64,000 nt of DNA from an uncultured Victivallales bacterium (lineage in GTDB: Bacteria; Verrucomicrobiota; Lentisphaeria; Oligosphaerales; JAFGRS01). Both the position numbers and the translations under genes were made by a program. A model generated the notes under the pieces. The model did not search any database. It had not been told where the DNA came from and saw only the letters and a program-made list of their open reading frames with translations. Below, piece after piece: positions 43,220 to 53,300 of this stretch; positions within the stretch are counted from its first letter, which is position 1; every line of letters begins with the position of its first letter. The stretch spans positions 1 to 64,000 of the forward strand of contig CAILUI010000240.1 in NCBI GenBank assembly GCA_903837355.1. The letters run 5' to 3'.

Positions 43220-43362
43220 AGCAGAACTGGAACGAGGTGCAGGATCGCTACCGGGCCTTCTGGCGCGGCGAGCCACTGGACCGCTCGCCGGTGCTTTTCG
43301 ACACCATCGGTCCCTGTCGGTACCCGATGTACAACGGCGCCGGGTACAACTACACCAAGTAG
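43213..43362 (+). pseudogene. truncated URO-D gene (49 codons)
   Basis: A GTG at 43213 overlaps the end of the preceding URO-D gene (GTGCTGA) and opens a 49-residue frame ending at TAG 43360. It reads NWNEVQDRYRAFWRGEPLDR then SPVLFDTIGPCRYPMYN. This is a convincing N-terminus of a further URO-D-like protein, in which a tract near NEV..RY.AFWRGE..DR is common. The rest is missing, and the GH2 gene starts 25 bases later. Internal deletion is the simplest explanation. Confidence 0.65.
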
Positions 43363-43386
43363 CAGGTCGCCAAGGAGAGGGAACCC

Positions 43387-46095
43387 ATGACCACGAACAC
43401 GGCCCTGAGCCTGTCGGGCCCCTGGCGGCTCCAGCACACCTCCCTGGTGGCGATGGGCGGCGAGCAGATTTCGCACCTGGGATTCGCCGCGGACCACTGG
43501 CATGTGGCCGACGTGCCCACGACGGTGCTGAACGCCTTGGTGCACGCGGGCGTCTACCCCGATCCACGCTACGGCCTGAACAACTTCCGTATTCCCGATG
43601 CCGCCGCCGAGTTCAATGCCCAGCATGACCTGGCCAGGTTCAGCCACCTGCCGGACCAGCGCAACCCTTGGCAGGAGCCGTGGTGGTACCGCCGTGAGTT
43701 CAGCGCGCCAGAGGATTGTGGCACCCGACAGCGGCTCGCGTTCGACGCCATCAACTACCGCGCCGATGTCTGGCTCAACGGCCGGTTGGTCGCGGACCAC
43801 GCCGCCGTCGTCGGCGGCCTGCGCCGCTTCACCTTCGATGTCACCGGCGCGCTGCGGCCGGGGCAGGAGAATGCGCTCGCGGTGTGCGTCTACCCGCCGG
43901 ACCACTGCGGCATCCCGCAGGCCCAACTGACGCCGTTTCAGACGCCGCGGGCGCATGTCTCGGGGGTCGCCAACGACCTCATGAAGGATGTCACCATCAA
44001 CCTGGCCGCCGTGGGCTACGACTGCGCCCCGACAGTGCGCGACCGACTTATGGGCATGTGGCAGGACGTGCGCCTCGAATGGGGCGGGCCAGTGCGCATC
44101 GTGGACCCGTTCGTCCGCACCAAACTGCCCTTGCCGGCACTGGACCACGCCGCACTGACCGTGAGCGCGGAACTGGTGAACGACTCGGCGACGCTTGTGT
44201 CGGGACGATTCCGGGCCACGATCGGCGACCTCGTGGCCGAGAAGGACGTCACCATCCCCGCCGGCGCGAACACCACGCTTGAGCTGTCTGCGGCCGACTA
44301 CCCCCAGTTTGTCCTGCGGAATCCGCAGCTCTGGTGGCCGCTGGGGCACGGCCCGCAGCATCTCCACGACCTGCACACCGAGTTCCTCACTGCCGACGGG
44401 GCCTGCTCCCACCGGCAGACGACCCGTTTCGGCATTCGCGAGGTAACCAAGGTGCTGCACTCCGTCGACGGCGAGGTCGGGCTGCGGGTGACCATCAATG
44501 GGCGGCGCATCTTCTGTCGGGGTGGTTACCTGCAGGCCGACACGCTGCTGGACCACGAGATGCTCGGCGCGGCGCGACTCGAGGCGGAGTTCCGCTACCT
44601 GGCCGCCGCGGGCATCAACACCATCTCCTACGAAGACCTGCCCAACCCGCCCGGCCTGCTGCTGGACCTCTGCGATCGCTACGGCATCATGCTCTGGCAC
44701 TGCTTCTTCCAGTGCCACTGGCTGACGACCGATGACCATCCTCTCGACCACGACCTCCTGGAGGCCTCGGCGGCCGACATCGTCCGGCGCTGCCGCAGTC
44801 ACCCCTCCGTGGTGGTCTACCTGTGCATGAACGAAGGCGAAACGCGCGAGAGCCAGTACCGCCGCTGGCGTCGGCAGGTTCAGGCGCTGGATGGCACGCG
44901 CCTGCTCATCCCTTCCGGCTACGGCAGTTGGGACGCGGCCTACACCTGGCCAGCCTGGATACTGCCCGATACGCCGGTGGGCGCCAATGACCGCATGCCC
45001 AAGAGCTACGGCTGGCAGGACCCGGCCTGGTACTTCCGCATGGTGCGTGAGGACCGGAGCTGGATGTTCAAAATCGAGAGCGGTTCGGCCTCGCCGCCCA
45101 TGCCGGAGAGCCTGCGGCGCTTCCTGACGGAGCCCGCCGCCGTTCCCGGGGCGCCCTTGTTCCCGCTCAACCAGGAATGGGCCAACCACGGCGCCAACTC
45201 GTACTACAAGCCCTTCCACGAGGCCCTGGTGCGCCGGCACGGCCAGCCCGCCACCCTCGAGGAGTACTGCTGGACTGCCAGCCTGCAGTCGGTGGACCAG
45301 CACCGGGCCATGTTCGAGGCCGTGAACCATCGCCTGTGGGACCTCACCAGCGGCTTCCTGGAGTGGAAGCTGAACGCCGCCTGGCCGACCATCCAGTGGC
45401 AGCTCTACGACACCTTCCTGCGGCCGACGGCAAGCTACTACGCCATCAAGCGCGCCGCGGCGCCGCGGTCGGTGCTCCTCTGCCCGTTGGACCAGACCGT
45501 GAGCGTGGTCAACAACACCCAGGAGCCGCTCACGGAGTACGCGGTCCATATCCGCGTTCTGGACCTCCATTCGGGATTGCGCTGGGAGAGCCGGCAGCGG
45601 GTGGACTGCGGCCCCGACTGCGCCGGCGAGGTGCTGGCGATCCCGGCGCTCGCAGGCTTGACGCCGGTGTACGTCGCGCGACTGGACCTGCTGGACGCCG
45701 CCGGTGGGCTGGTCGCTGACAACCTCTACTGGCTGGCGAACCGGCCCGTGGGCGCTGATGACAGCGGGGCGCTGAGCGCACTCCGTGAGCTCCCGCGGGT
45801 CGTCGTGCAAGGCGCGGCGCGGACTCTCCCGGCAGCGCGGGGAGCGCGTTTCGAGGTCGATGTGTGCAACCGCAGCGCGGTGCTGGCGCTGCTGGTGCGG
45901 GCGCGGCTGCTGAGCGGGCCTGGGGGCGAGGAGATCCTGCCGGCGTACTGGAGCGACAACTACCTCTGCCTTCTGCCCGGCGAGCTGCGCCAGCTCACCG
46001 TCGATCTGCCAACGGCCGCCCCCGGCATGCCCTGCTGCCTGGCCATGGACGGCTGGAACGTGCACGCCGAAGTCGGCCCCACATTGCCCTATTGA
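43387..46095 (+). CDS. GH2-family glycosidase (beta-mannosidase / exo-glucosaminidase type), cytoplasmic
   Basis: 902 residues. It has the sugar-binding domain (about 5-235, YRREFSAPEDCGTRQRLAFD, DVWLNG), an Ig-like domain (about 240-350) and a TIM barrel (about 355-690). Catalytic candidates are Glu483 in CMNEGET (acid/base) and Glu564 in FKIESGSASPP (nucleophile), as in the CsxA/beta-mannosidase branch of GH2. C-terminal beta-sandwich domains follow. There is no signal peptide, unlike nearly every other glycan enzyme in the window, so it should cleave imported oligosaccharides. AGGAGAGGG precedes the ATG. It sits between two URO-D genes in one operon. Confidence 0.85.
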   Translation: MTTNTALSLSGPWRLQHTSLVAMGGEQISHLGFAADHWHVADVPTTVLNALVHAGVYPDPRYGLNNFRIPDAAAEFNAQHDLARFSHLPDQRNPWQEPWWYRREFSAPEDCGTRQRLAFDAINYRADVWLNGRLVADHAAVVGGLRRFTFDVTGALRPGQENALAVCVYPPDHCGIPQAQLTPFQTPRAHVSGVANDLMKDVTINLAAVGYDCAPTVRDRLMGMWQDVRLEWGGPVRIVDPFVRTKLPLPALDHAALTVSAELVNDSATLVSGRFRATIGDLVAEKDVTIPAGANTTLELSAADYPQFVLRNPQLWWPLGHGPQHLHDLHTEFLTADGACSHRQTTRFGIREVTKVLHSVDGEVGLRVTINGRRIFCRGGYLQADTLLDHEMLGAARLEAEFRYLAAAGINTISYEDLPNPPGLLLDLCDRYGIMLWHCFFQCHWLTTDDHPLDHDLLEASAADIVRRCRSHPSVVVYLCMNEGETRESQYRRWRRQVQALDGTRLLIPSGYGSWDAAYTWPAWILPDTPVGANDRMPKSYGWQDPAWYFRMVREDRSWMFKIESGSASPPMPESLRRFLTEPAAVPGAPLFPLNQEWANHGANSYYKPFHEALVRRHGQPATLEEYCWTASLQSVDQHRAMFEAVNHRLWDLTSGFLEWKLNAAWPTIQWQLYDTFLRPTASYYAIKRAAAPRSVLLCPLDQTVSVVNNTQEPLTEYAVHIRVLDLHSGLRWESRQRVDCGPDCAGEVLAIPALAGLTPVYVARLDLLDAAGGLVADNLYWLANRPVGADDSGALSALRELPRVVVQGAARTLPAARGARFEVDVCNRSAVLALLVRARLLSGPGGEEILPAYWSDNYLCLLPGELRQLTVDLPTAAPGMPCCLAMDGWNVHAEVGPTLPY

Positions 46096-46109
46096 GCGAG
46101 GACGACTCC

Positions 46110-47216
46110 ATGGAAACCCTCTTCGGTCACGACCGCATGAGTAAACGCGAGCGCGTGCTGGCGACCCTGCGCCATCAGCCCGTTGACCGCTGTGCCCTGC
46201 TCGAGCAACTCAGCTACAATCCGCGCGTCATTGGCGACTGGACCGGCAAGGACATTCAGGGGTTCGACTATACCCTCGACGACGTCTGCGAGGTCTGCCG
46301 TAAGACCATGGACGTGGTCATGCCGCCCTCGGTGCTCAAGAACCGCAGCGGCCAGGAGACCGCTGCCGATGGTTTCGTCCATCAGTACGACAACTGGACC
46401 GTGTGGACCGTCTCGCGGCCCTTTACTGACGAGGCCGGCGCCCGCGACTGGCTCGGCCAGCGCCTCGCCGCACTCCGTCACCAGGGCGTCGACGCGGAGC
46501 AGGAACGACGCGACTGGCACGACTACATGACCGACCTGCAGGCACGGCTCGGCGAGACGCAGATCATGGCCTACCCGATCAACACCGGGCTGTGCTCGGT
46601 CTACGGCGACAGCGGCATGGGCCTGGAACTGTTCTCTTACGTCTTCGCCGAGGATGGGGGGATGCTGCGGGAGTTCATGGACCTGTACCTGGCCCGCAGC
46701 CTCGCGCGTCTGCACGCCATCGCCGCCGCCTACGCCGCCATCTCGCCCATCGTCCTGGTTGCTGAGGACTTCTCCACCAAGCAAGGCCCCATCTTCTCGC
46801 CCGCGTTCCTGGAGGCGTTCCACTACCCCTACGTCAAGGCCATCGTCGCCGCCTGGCACGAGCACGGCCTGCACGTCATCTACCACAGCGATGGCAACTA
46901 CCGCAAGGCCATTCCGGCGCTGGCCGCCTGCGGCGCCGATGGCTTCTACTGCCTGGAGCCCAACTGCGGCATGGATATCGTCGCGTTGAAGCGGGCCCGA
47001 CCGGATCTCGTCTGGGCCGGCGGGGTCGATGGCGTCGATCTGCTCGAACGCGGCACCCCGGCACAAGTGCGCGCCGAAGTGCGGCGACACATCCTGGAAA
47101 CCGGGGCCCTGGAGGCTGGCGGCATGTTCGTCGCCTCCTCCAGCGAGATCAACCCGCCCATTCCCCCGGCGAACTTCCGGGCCATGGTCGAGGCCGTCGG
47201 CGCCGAGCGCCGCTGA
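46110..47216 (+). CDS. URO-D-superfamily protein with HxD motif
   Basis: 368 residues from the ATG at 46110, 14 bases after the GH2 stop and preceded by GAGCGAGGA; an internal ATG at 46137 (MSKRERVLATLRHQPVDR) matches the family start more closely. The barrel shows IVLVAEDFSTKQGPIFSP and, at the metal-motif position, YHSDGN (His259, Asp261), Asp instead of Cys. Near the end is NPPIPPANFRAM. It has no signal peptide. It is the last gene of the 38747-47216 operon, followed by three hairpins. Confidence 0.8.
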   Translation: METLFGHDRMSKRERVLATLRHQPVDRCALLEQLSYNPRVIGDWTGKDIQGFDYTLDDVCEVCRKTMDVVMPPSVLKNRSGQETAADGFVHQYDNWTVWTVSRPFTDEAGARDWLGQRLAALRHQGVDAEQERRDWHDYMTDLQARLGETQIMAYPINTGLCSVYGDSGMGLELFSYVFAEDGGMLREFMDLYLARSLARLHAIAAAYAAISPIVLVAEDFSTKQGPIFSPAFLEAFHYPYVKAIVAAWHEHGLHVIYHSDGNYRKAIPALAACGADGFYCLEPNCGMDIVALKRARPDLVWAGGVDGVDLLERGTPAQVRAEVRRHILETGALEAGGMFVASSSEINPPIPPANFRAMVEAVGAERR

Positions 47217-47227
47217 CCGCCTGGCCG

Positions 47228-47309
47228 CACGGCGCCAAGCGCCGTGGCAGCCGCCCCGGCTGCGTCCTGGGCGCGTCTCGTCGTTCCCCCGCCGTGGCTC
47301 CACGGCGGT
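47228..47309. terminator. three tandem hairpins between convergent genes
   Basis: Stems cacggcgc-caa-gcgccgtg (47228-47246) and gcagccg-ccc-cggctgc (47247-47263) are followed by ccgccgtg/cacggcgg (about 47290-47309, which reaches the end of the opposing gene). They lie exactly between the ends of two converging genes, so they could act as a bidirectional terminator. No T run is present. Confidence 0.5.
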
Positions 47310-49876
47310 CAGCGGTTCTCCGCGAAGACGCGGAATTCGGCAATCCGTGCCAGGCCGTCCGCGGGACACCCCTGGGTGATGACCAGGCGGACGAAACGGG
47401 CCCGCGCCGCCGGCGTCAACGCCAGGTCTGCCCAGGCGCAGCCGTTGCTGCCCAGCCTTCCGGCCGTCGTGAAGGCCACCCCATCGGCGCTGACCTGCAG
47501 CTCGCACAACGGGACATAGAACTCCTTGCCGAACCCGGCCCAGGCTGACGTGAAACCGCAACGGCCGAGGGTGAGCACCGCACCCAGGTCAACCTGCAGC
47601 CAACTCCCTGCCGGCCCCTGCCAGAATGTGCGCGGATCGCGGTCGGTGGCGGCGTCCGGGTCCACGCCGGGCGCCGACTCCGGGCCGGAGGTCGCGGGTC
47701 TGCCGCTGATCAGTGACACTTCGCCGAAGAACTGGAGTTGCTCCGGACGCACGCCCAGTGGGTGGTGCATGAACGGCGGTTGCACGGTCGGCGCCAGGAT
47801 CGCCAGGGGGCCGCGAAACTCCGCCGCAACCTCCACCCAGTTGTTGGCGATCCCGGCCCCCTGGTCGCCGCCGGTGGCGAAGACCCCGAGGAAGCGGATG
47901 TCCGCTCCCTGGTCGGCCTGGATCACGCTCCGGTGGGCGACGTCGAACATGCAGAGCCAGAATTCGGCGTCCCGACAACTCCCGAGCGGACCCTCGTCAC
48001 GGAAAAGGACATGTGTTTGGGGCGCAAAGCCGACCAAGCCCCAGGCGCGTTCGCCGCTGCACGCGCCAAAGGTGAAGTTCACCGCGTTCGTCTTCCAGTC
48101 AGCGATCAGCGTTGCCTTGTCCTCGGGACGGCTGAGCGGCTTGCCCTGGTCATAGCCCCGGCCGGCCTCAAGCGCCGGACCGTACGACCAGGCGATGTGC
48201 TCGAGCCGGCCGTCCTGCGAGCCGCCACCGACCACAAGGCCGCGGCGGAACGCGGTGCCCCAGACCCCGCGTACCAGGTGCCGGTCGCAGCGGTGGGTCG
48301 CCAGGTCGATGCCGTTCCAGACGTTGAGCAGCATCAGGTCGATGACCCAGACGCCGGCGCCCTTGCCCCGGATGGTCCAGGGGTACGGTGTGAGATGAGC
48401 GGCGCTGCGGCCCTGGTCGGGGTAGACGATGCTCAGGCCGCGGATACCGGCGCCGTCCCCGAGCGTGATGGCGGCGGGGGCCGCCTCAACGTCACCCTCC
48501 GTGCTGACGCCAGAGATCGCCAAGGTACAGGTCTCCCGGCCCTGCCGGATGAATCCCCGACCGACGGCCCCGCGCAGTTCCACGCCGGCCGGAACCTGCA
48601 CCGGCGCCGTCAGCCGGTACTCGCCCGGCGGCAGGTACACGACCCCACCGCCGCGCTGACCGGCGTGATCCAAGGCGCTTTGGAGCGCCCGCGTGTCGTC
48701 CGCCTTACCATCGCCCGCGGCACTGAAGGGCGGCGCAGTGACGACGCTGAAATCGTCTGCCGTAAGCCTGGCCGCGGCGGGCGTACCGGCAAAGCGGTAG
48801 GTCTTGCCCTGGGCCTCCGGGACGTTGTCGAGGTTGGCGTAGTGCATGGCGTAGTACCAGGGATCGACCTCCTCGCGCCGATCCGGAAACTCCGCCACCA
48901 CCCCGCCGAAGCCGAACACCCGGTGCGTCTCCTGCTGCGCGTTCTTCTTGATCAGTACCGGCAAGGCGGCGTCCACGGCGGCAAAGCGTTGGATCGCCAG
49001 TGCGTCGATCCGCCCGAGTTCCAGCCCGGTGAGGTTGGCGCGGGTGAACGCGTCGAGGGCGGCACCGTCCGCCGGGGAGAGTGGCGCCCCGGTAAACGCC
49101 GCCGCCTGCGCTCGCCAGTAGGCGTTGGCGAACTGGATGTCGTGCATCCACGAGAACTCGGTACTGTGCGGGGCGACCAGGCCGCGCTTCAGCACCGTGC
49201 CCCGGATGTCCGCAAGCATGCACCCATTGACCAGCTCAATCAGCAGGCCGTTGTAGGAGTTGCAGAGCGTCACGCCGCGGATGGTGGTGGTGCCGCCGAC
49301 GATCGTGAACGGGTACGGTACAATCTGTCCGGCGCGCTGTTCCGGATAGGCGATAGTCAGACTCAGGAGGCCGGTCTCATGGTGTGGCGGTAGAGTGATG
49401 AGCGCCGCTGCGGCTTCGTCGCCACGGCCGGCATAGGCCAGCAGCCAGGTCGCACTGGTGGCGTCCGCGGCGGCCGTCTCGGGGACGGGCTCCCCGGCGA
49501 GCGTTACCCCCCAGCCCAGGCGCAACGGCTGGTCGAGCCGGTAACGACCGGCCGGCAGGTAGACCAGGCCGCCGGTCGCCGCCGCCACGGCGTCGATGGC
49601 GCGCTGGATCGACGCGGAGGCATCGGTGCCGCCGCTGCTGTCGGCATTCCACGGGGCCTGCGTCGCGACTGCCGACGCCACCAGAGTCTGCCCGGACACC
49701 ACGACCAGTGTCGGTGGCAGTCCCCCGCCGTCGGCACGTGCCGGTTTCGTGATCAGCGTCGCGGTTACGGTGGCTGCCACGGGTTCCCCTGGTCTTTCCT
49801 CGGCGGCCGACCGGCACCCGGCCCAGAGCATGAGCGTGACGGCGGCGACGCTGCCGGAGCGTGTAGGTACCAGCAT
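47309..49876 (-). CDS. lipoprotein with two pectate-lyase-3 helices and a discoidin domain
   Basis: 855 residues. The N-terminus MLVPTRSGSVAAVTLMLWAG, then C, gives a lipobox (LWAGC), so a lipid anchor is likely. The first beta-helix segment starts near ADSSGGTDASASIQRAI, with GLVYLPAGRYRLDQPL. The second has AAGDGKADDTRALQSALDHA and GGVVYLPPGEYRLTAPV. The C-terminal about 140 residues form an F5/8 type C domain (DRDPRTFWQGPAGSWLQVDL, ARFVRLVITQG). Tandem helices of this type handle pectin-like or rhamnose-rich glycans, or act as surface binders. It is transcribed toward the 47216 operon end. Confidence 0.75.
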   Translation of the reverse strand: MLVPTRSGSVAAVTLMLWAGCRSAAEERPGEPVAATVTATLITKPARADGGGLPPTLVVVSGQTLVASAVATQAPWNADSSGGTDASASIQRAIDAVAAATGGLVYLPAGRYRLDQPLRLGWGVTLAGEPVPETAAADATSATWLLAYAGRGDEAAAALITLPPHHETGLLSLTIAYPEQRAGQIVPYPFTIVGGTTTIRGVTLCNSYNGLLIELVNGCMLADIRGTVLKRGLVAPHSTEFSWMHDIQFANAYWRAQAAAFTGAPLSPADGAALDAFTRANLTGLELGRIDALAIQRFAAVDAALPVLIKKNAQQETHRVFGFGGVVAEFPDRREEVDPWYYAMHYANLDNVPEAQGKTYRFAGTPAAARLTADDFSVVTAPPFSAAGDGKADDTRALQSALDHAGQRGGGVVYLPPGEYRLTAPVQVPAGVELRGAVGRGFIRQGRETCTLAISGVSTEGDVEAAPAAITLGDGAGIRGLSIVYPDQGRSAAHLTPYPWTIRGKGAGVWVIDLMLLNVWNGIDLATHRCDRHLVRGVWGTAFRRGLVVGGGSQDGRLEHIAWSYGPALEAGRGYDQGKPLSRPEDKATLIADWKTNAVNFTFGACSGERAWGLVGFAPQTHVLFRDEGPLGSCRDAEFWLCMFDVAHRSVIQADQGADIRFLGVFATGGDQGAGIANNWVEVAAEFRGPLAILAPTVQPPFMHHPLGVRPEQLQFFGEVSLISGRPATSGPESAPGVDPDAATDRDPRTFWQGPAGSWLQVDLGAVLTLGRCGFTSAWAGFGKEFYVPLCELQVSADGVAFTTAGRLGSNGCAWADLALTPAARARFVRLVITQGCPADGLARIAEFRVFAENR

Positions 49877-50025
49877 CTATCTGACCCTCTGCGGGTTGCC
49901 ATCGACGGAACCGCCCCCAACTCCCAGCCCATCTATAGCACCGGCACCGGCCCGGGGCAAGCCCGAGCGGCTGCCGGGGGTAATGCCTCAGTGAAGTCCA
50001 CAGCAGCCGGTTCCGCGGGCACGCT

Positions 50026-50136
50026 TTGGAGGGCGAACCTCCACGGCCTGCCTGCAGGCGGTGAGCCGTTCGGGAGATCCGGCCGGCGGCCGGCGGCTCA
50101 GCGGCGCGTCCGCGCCTGGGGAGCTTCGCCCTCCAA
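50026..50136. repeat. 111-bp palindromic element (MITE/REP-like)
   Basis: The outer perfect 12-bp inverted repeat is ttggagggcgaa (50026-50037) and ttcgccctccaa (50125-50136). Inside are nested complementary tracts (tgagccg with cggctca, and gcctgcctgcaggc). No coding content is visible. Transcribed either way it would fold into a long hairpin. Confidence 0.6.
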
Positions 50137-50159
50137 GGGTCCCGGCGAACGTCACTGGT

Positions 50160-50391
50160 ATGATACCGGCAACTGCGTGTTGACGGCGGTGTCTTGGGGG
50201 GGGGGGCGGTGCTCAGGAACTGCTGGTGCAGGCCACTCTGGGCCAGGTCCGGGACGAGATATGCCGCGCGGGCGGTCTTCTGGATCCGAGCTACATTACC
50301 AGCCCCAGCCACGGGGCCATTCCCTCGGATGTCCCTCTGGCCAACGTCAGCGCCAGGGCTGAAGCCGCTCAGGAGCAGCAGCAAAGGTACG
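50160..50391 (+). pseudogene. 3' remnant of a URO-D gene
   Basis: Plus-strand codons read ELLVQATLGQVRDEICRAGG then LLDPSYITSPSHGAIPSDVP, LANVSARAEAAQ. This lines up with the end of the intact URO-D gene at 54006-55013 (DLLVHATPGQIRDEVRRLRD, LLGPSYIVSPSHEAILPDVP). Upstream, GGV before the 11-G tract is in a different frame from the rest, so the tract marks a frameshift or deletion. The rest of the gene is absent. Confidence 0.7.
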
Positions 50392-50394
50392 AGC

Positions 50395-53300
50395 ATGCGG
50401 CCACGATCCTCCCTGCACCCAGCCACCGCCCTGGCCACCCTTTCCGCGGTCATCGCCATTACCGATGGTGGTGCACCCCTGCGCGCCGCCGAGGGCAGGG
50501 AGCTCTTCTTCCACAATGACCTCGGCATGACACGCACGGCCGACAACCGCTTGCTGGAGAACCAGCGCAAGGGCTGTCGGCTGTACGCCACGGCCGATGA
50601 CGGCCTGGCCGTGGAGTGGACAAACCGCGACCCGGGCGCTGCTGAAACCAGCTTCCAGGATTACCTCTACATCGAAGGCCTGGAGTCGGTTACCTTCCGC
50701 CTGACCGCTGCCGCCACGAACTCCGCCACGCTGGCGGTGGGCTTCCAGAACCGCTACAGCGATGACTACCGGGCGACCGTCGCTCTCCCCGCCAACGGCC
50801 AGAGTGCTGCTGTCGTCCTGCCGCTCGCCGCCTTCGCGCACCTTTCCCGTGCCCTTCCCGGCAAGGACCGCACCGCTCCCGGCGACGAGATCTTCTGGTT
50901 CTACGTGCGCTTGGCCGCGCCCGCTGGGGGCGCCGCTGCCTTTACGCTCCACGATGTCACCGTGCATGCCGCCGGTCGGTCGCACCGGCTGTTCGCTAAC
51001 TCCGCCGCCCTGCCGCAGCCGTTCACGGCTTCCAGGCTCCACCCTGAGGTTCCGCCGAAACGCTTTGTCGATGAGCGTCGTCCTCGCGTCTTCATCGCCG
51101 ATGCCGCCAACTGGCAGACGTTCAGCGAGACCCAGGAGGCCACTCTGCGGCTGGCCGCGGCCTGGGGCGAGGAGAACTTTGGCGTCGACGTCGCGCTCTT
51201 CTTCGCGCACCCCGGCCTGCGTGACGTCGTGCGGCGGTACAACGAGCGCGGCATCAAGACGATTATGGAACTGCACAAGGCCTACCCGTACTTCACGCCC
51301 TACCTGGTCAACCAGGGCTGGCACCTGACCCGCAGCGACGGCTTCACCATGGCCGACCCGGCGCACTGGAACCGCCCCGACCTGTTCCCCTGGCCCTGCC
51401 ACGGCGAAGACCCCACGCGCCCGGAGGTCCTCGCCGCCACCGTCCGCACCCTGACGGAGGAGCTGAGCTATGGCTTCGCGGAGACGCTGCTGATCGACTA
51501 TGTCTGGCCCTGGAACGGGCGCTGGGGCTTCGGGGCCAGCGAGATCGCCGCTTTTGCCAACGACCTCGAGGGCCGCGACGAGGGGCTGTGGCTGGCTGCG
51601 GGCAACGCCGGGGCCTACGCGAAGCACTCCTTCTGGGACTACCTGGCGCTGTTCACTGACGTCCCCTACACGCCCGCCGACCTCGGCCTGCCGGCGTGGG
51701 ACGCCTACCGCCCGGTGGACGATGCCACCGCCAGCAACGGCGGGCTGGTGGAGAAGAAGAAGCACTTCCTGTTCGTCGCCCTGTACCACTATGAGCACCT
51801 CAAGTTCGCCCAGAAGCTCGGTGACGCCGTGGCCGCACAAGGCGGACGCTTCGTCCTGACACCCAACCCGGACGATGTGGCGAACGCCTGCGATCTGCGC
51901 CTGTTCGCCAGGACCCGCGGCGTGAGCAAGATCGCCTACGAGTTTTTTGCCGACCCCAACGCCACCCGTGCCTGGCACCACAACATGCGCTGGTTCGCCG
52001 GCGGTTTCCGGGCGCTCGGCAAGGACCTCTCGATCTGTGGCGAGATCAACTTCGGCGCCCACGGCCCGGCCCAGCACTCGCCCGAAGCGTCCTACGCCTT
52101 CTACTACGACATCACGTCCTGCGCCAAGCCGATCGACTACAACAACCAGTACGTCGAATGGCCCTGGAGCGAGGCCGGGCCGGACAACGAGTACCACTTC
52201 CGGCGCTACGGCGAATGGGCCGGGGGCGCCCTTGCCTTCCTGCGCAGCCATGCCGAGCGCGCCGACCTCCAGCCGGCCAAGGAAGTCGTGCTCGTGGCCA
52301 CGCGCGGCGTGCTCGAGTTTCAGGATGGTTTCACCGACTCCATGACCCAGAGCGGCAGCCTCGCCCGCCACCTCGAGAAGCTCCATTACCCGTACGACAG
52401 TTGCGGCAAGGACGGCTTCGCGGAGTTCGCCACGCCCGCCCGCGTCCTCGTCTACTGCGCCTCGCGCTCGAGTCCCTGCCACCTCAAGGCTGTGGAGGAA
52501 TGGCTGGCCACGGGCACGGGCAAGACGCTGATCACCCATTCCTTCATGCCGTTCGACCGCTTCGACGGCGGCACCAACTTCCGCCCCGCGGTCAACAGCG
52601 CAGCCTGGGAGTCCGGGAAATCGTACGCGCGCTACCTTGACGAATCCCGCAAGCTTGGAGCCGGCAGCAGCTTCGGCGAACTGTACGCCACCAGCGTGAA
52701 CGGGCCGCGCGCCATCCGCGCGACGGTCGCCGGCAGCGACTACGAAGCCACCCTCACTCTCGTCAGCGTCAGGGGCGGCACCACGCTGCTGGCCACCGCC
52801 GACGGCACGCCACTGCTCCAGGAGTTCAGGGTTGGCGGCAATCGCGTCGTCTATGTCGCGGCGGACCTCTCCGCAAGCGACGAAGGGCTCAGCCTGGCCC
52901 TGGCCGACGCTGCCATGCGGGCCGCCCGCGTCGCTCCCGTCGCCAGCGCGCCGGCCAACGAGGCGATCCACCCGTACGACGTGACCGGGGGCACCGCCTG
53001 CGTGGTCTGGAACGTGGACGTGGTGGAGGAGCAGCGGCCGCAGAACTACTACTTCCGCAGGCGGTACGAGACGCCCGTGCCGATCACGTTCCCGGTCGAA
53101 CCCGGAGCGCGATACGTCACCTACGATTTCTTTGCCGACCGGGAAGACGCCGTCGAGAGCAGCGCCGAGGGGACGCTCACCTGGCGACACGAAGGCAGTT
53201 GCGATATCCTGTACTTCGGCAAGGCCGGTGGCGGCATCGAGGCCACCATCGCTGCCGCCCGGCGCGATCGTGTCCGCCTCGCCTCCCATTCCTTGGAGGC

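Larger units (their letters stand above)
49877..50394. other. divergent intergenic region with a palindromic element and a URO-D remnant
   Basis: About 520 bases. The promoter of the minus-strand lipoprotein gene should lie in the first 100 bases. The rest holds the inverted-repeat element (50026-50136), an 11-base G tract (50196-50206) and a decayed URO-D 3' end that runs into the start of the next gene. Confidence 0.5.

Noticed and set aside
43183-46065. 960-codon open frame antisense to the GH2 gene
   Set aside because: The GH2 gene has catalytic motifs and a ribosome site; the antisense text has none.
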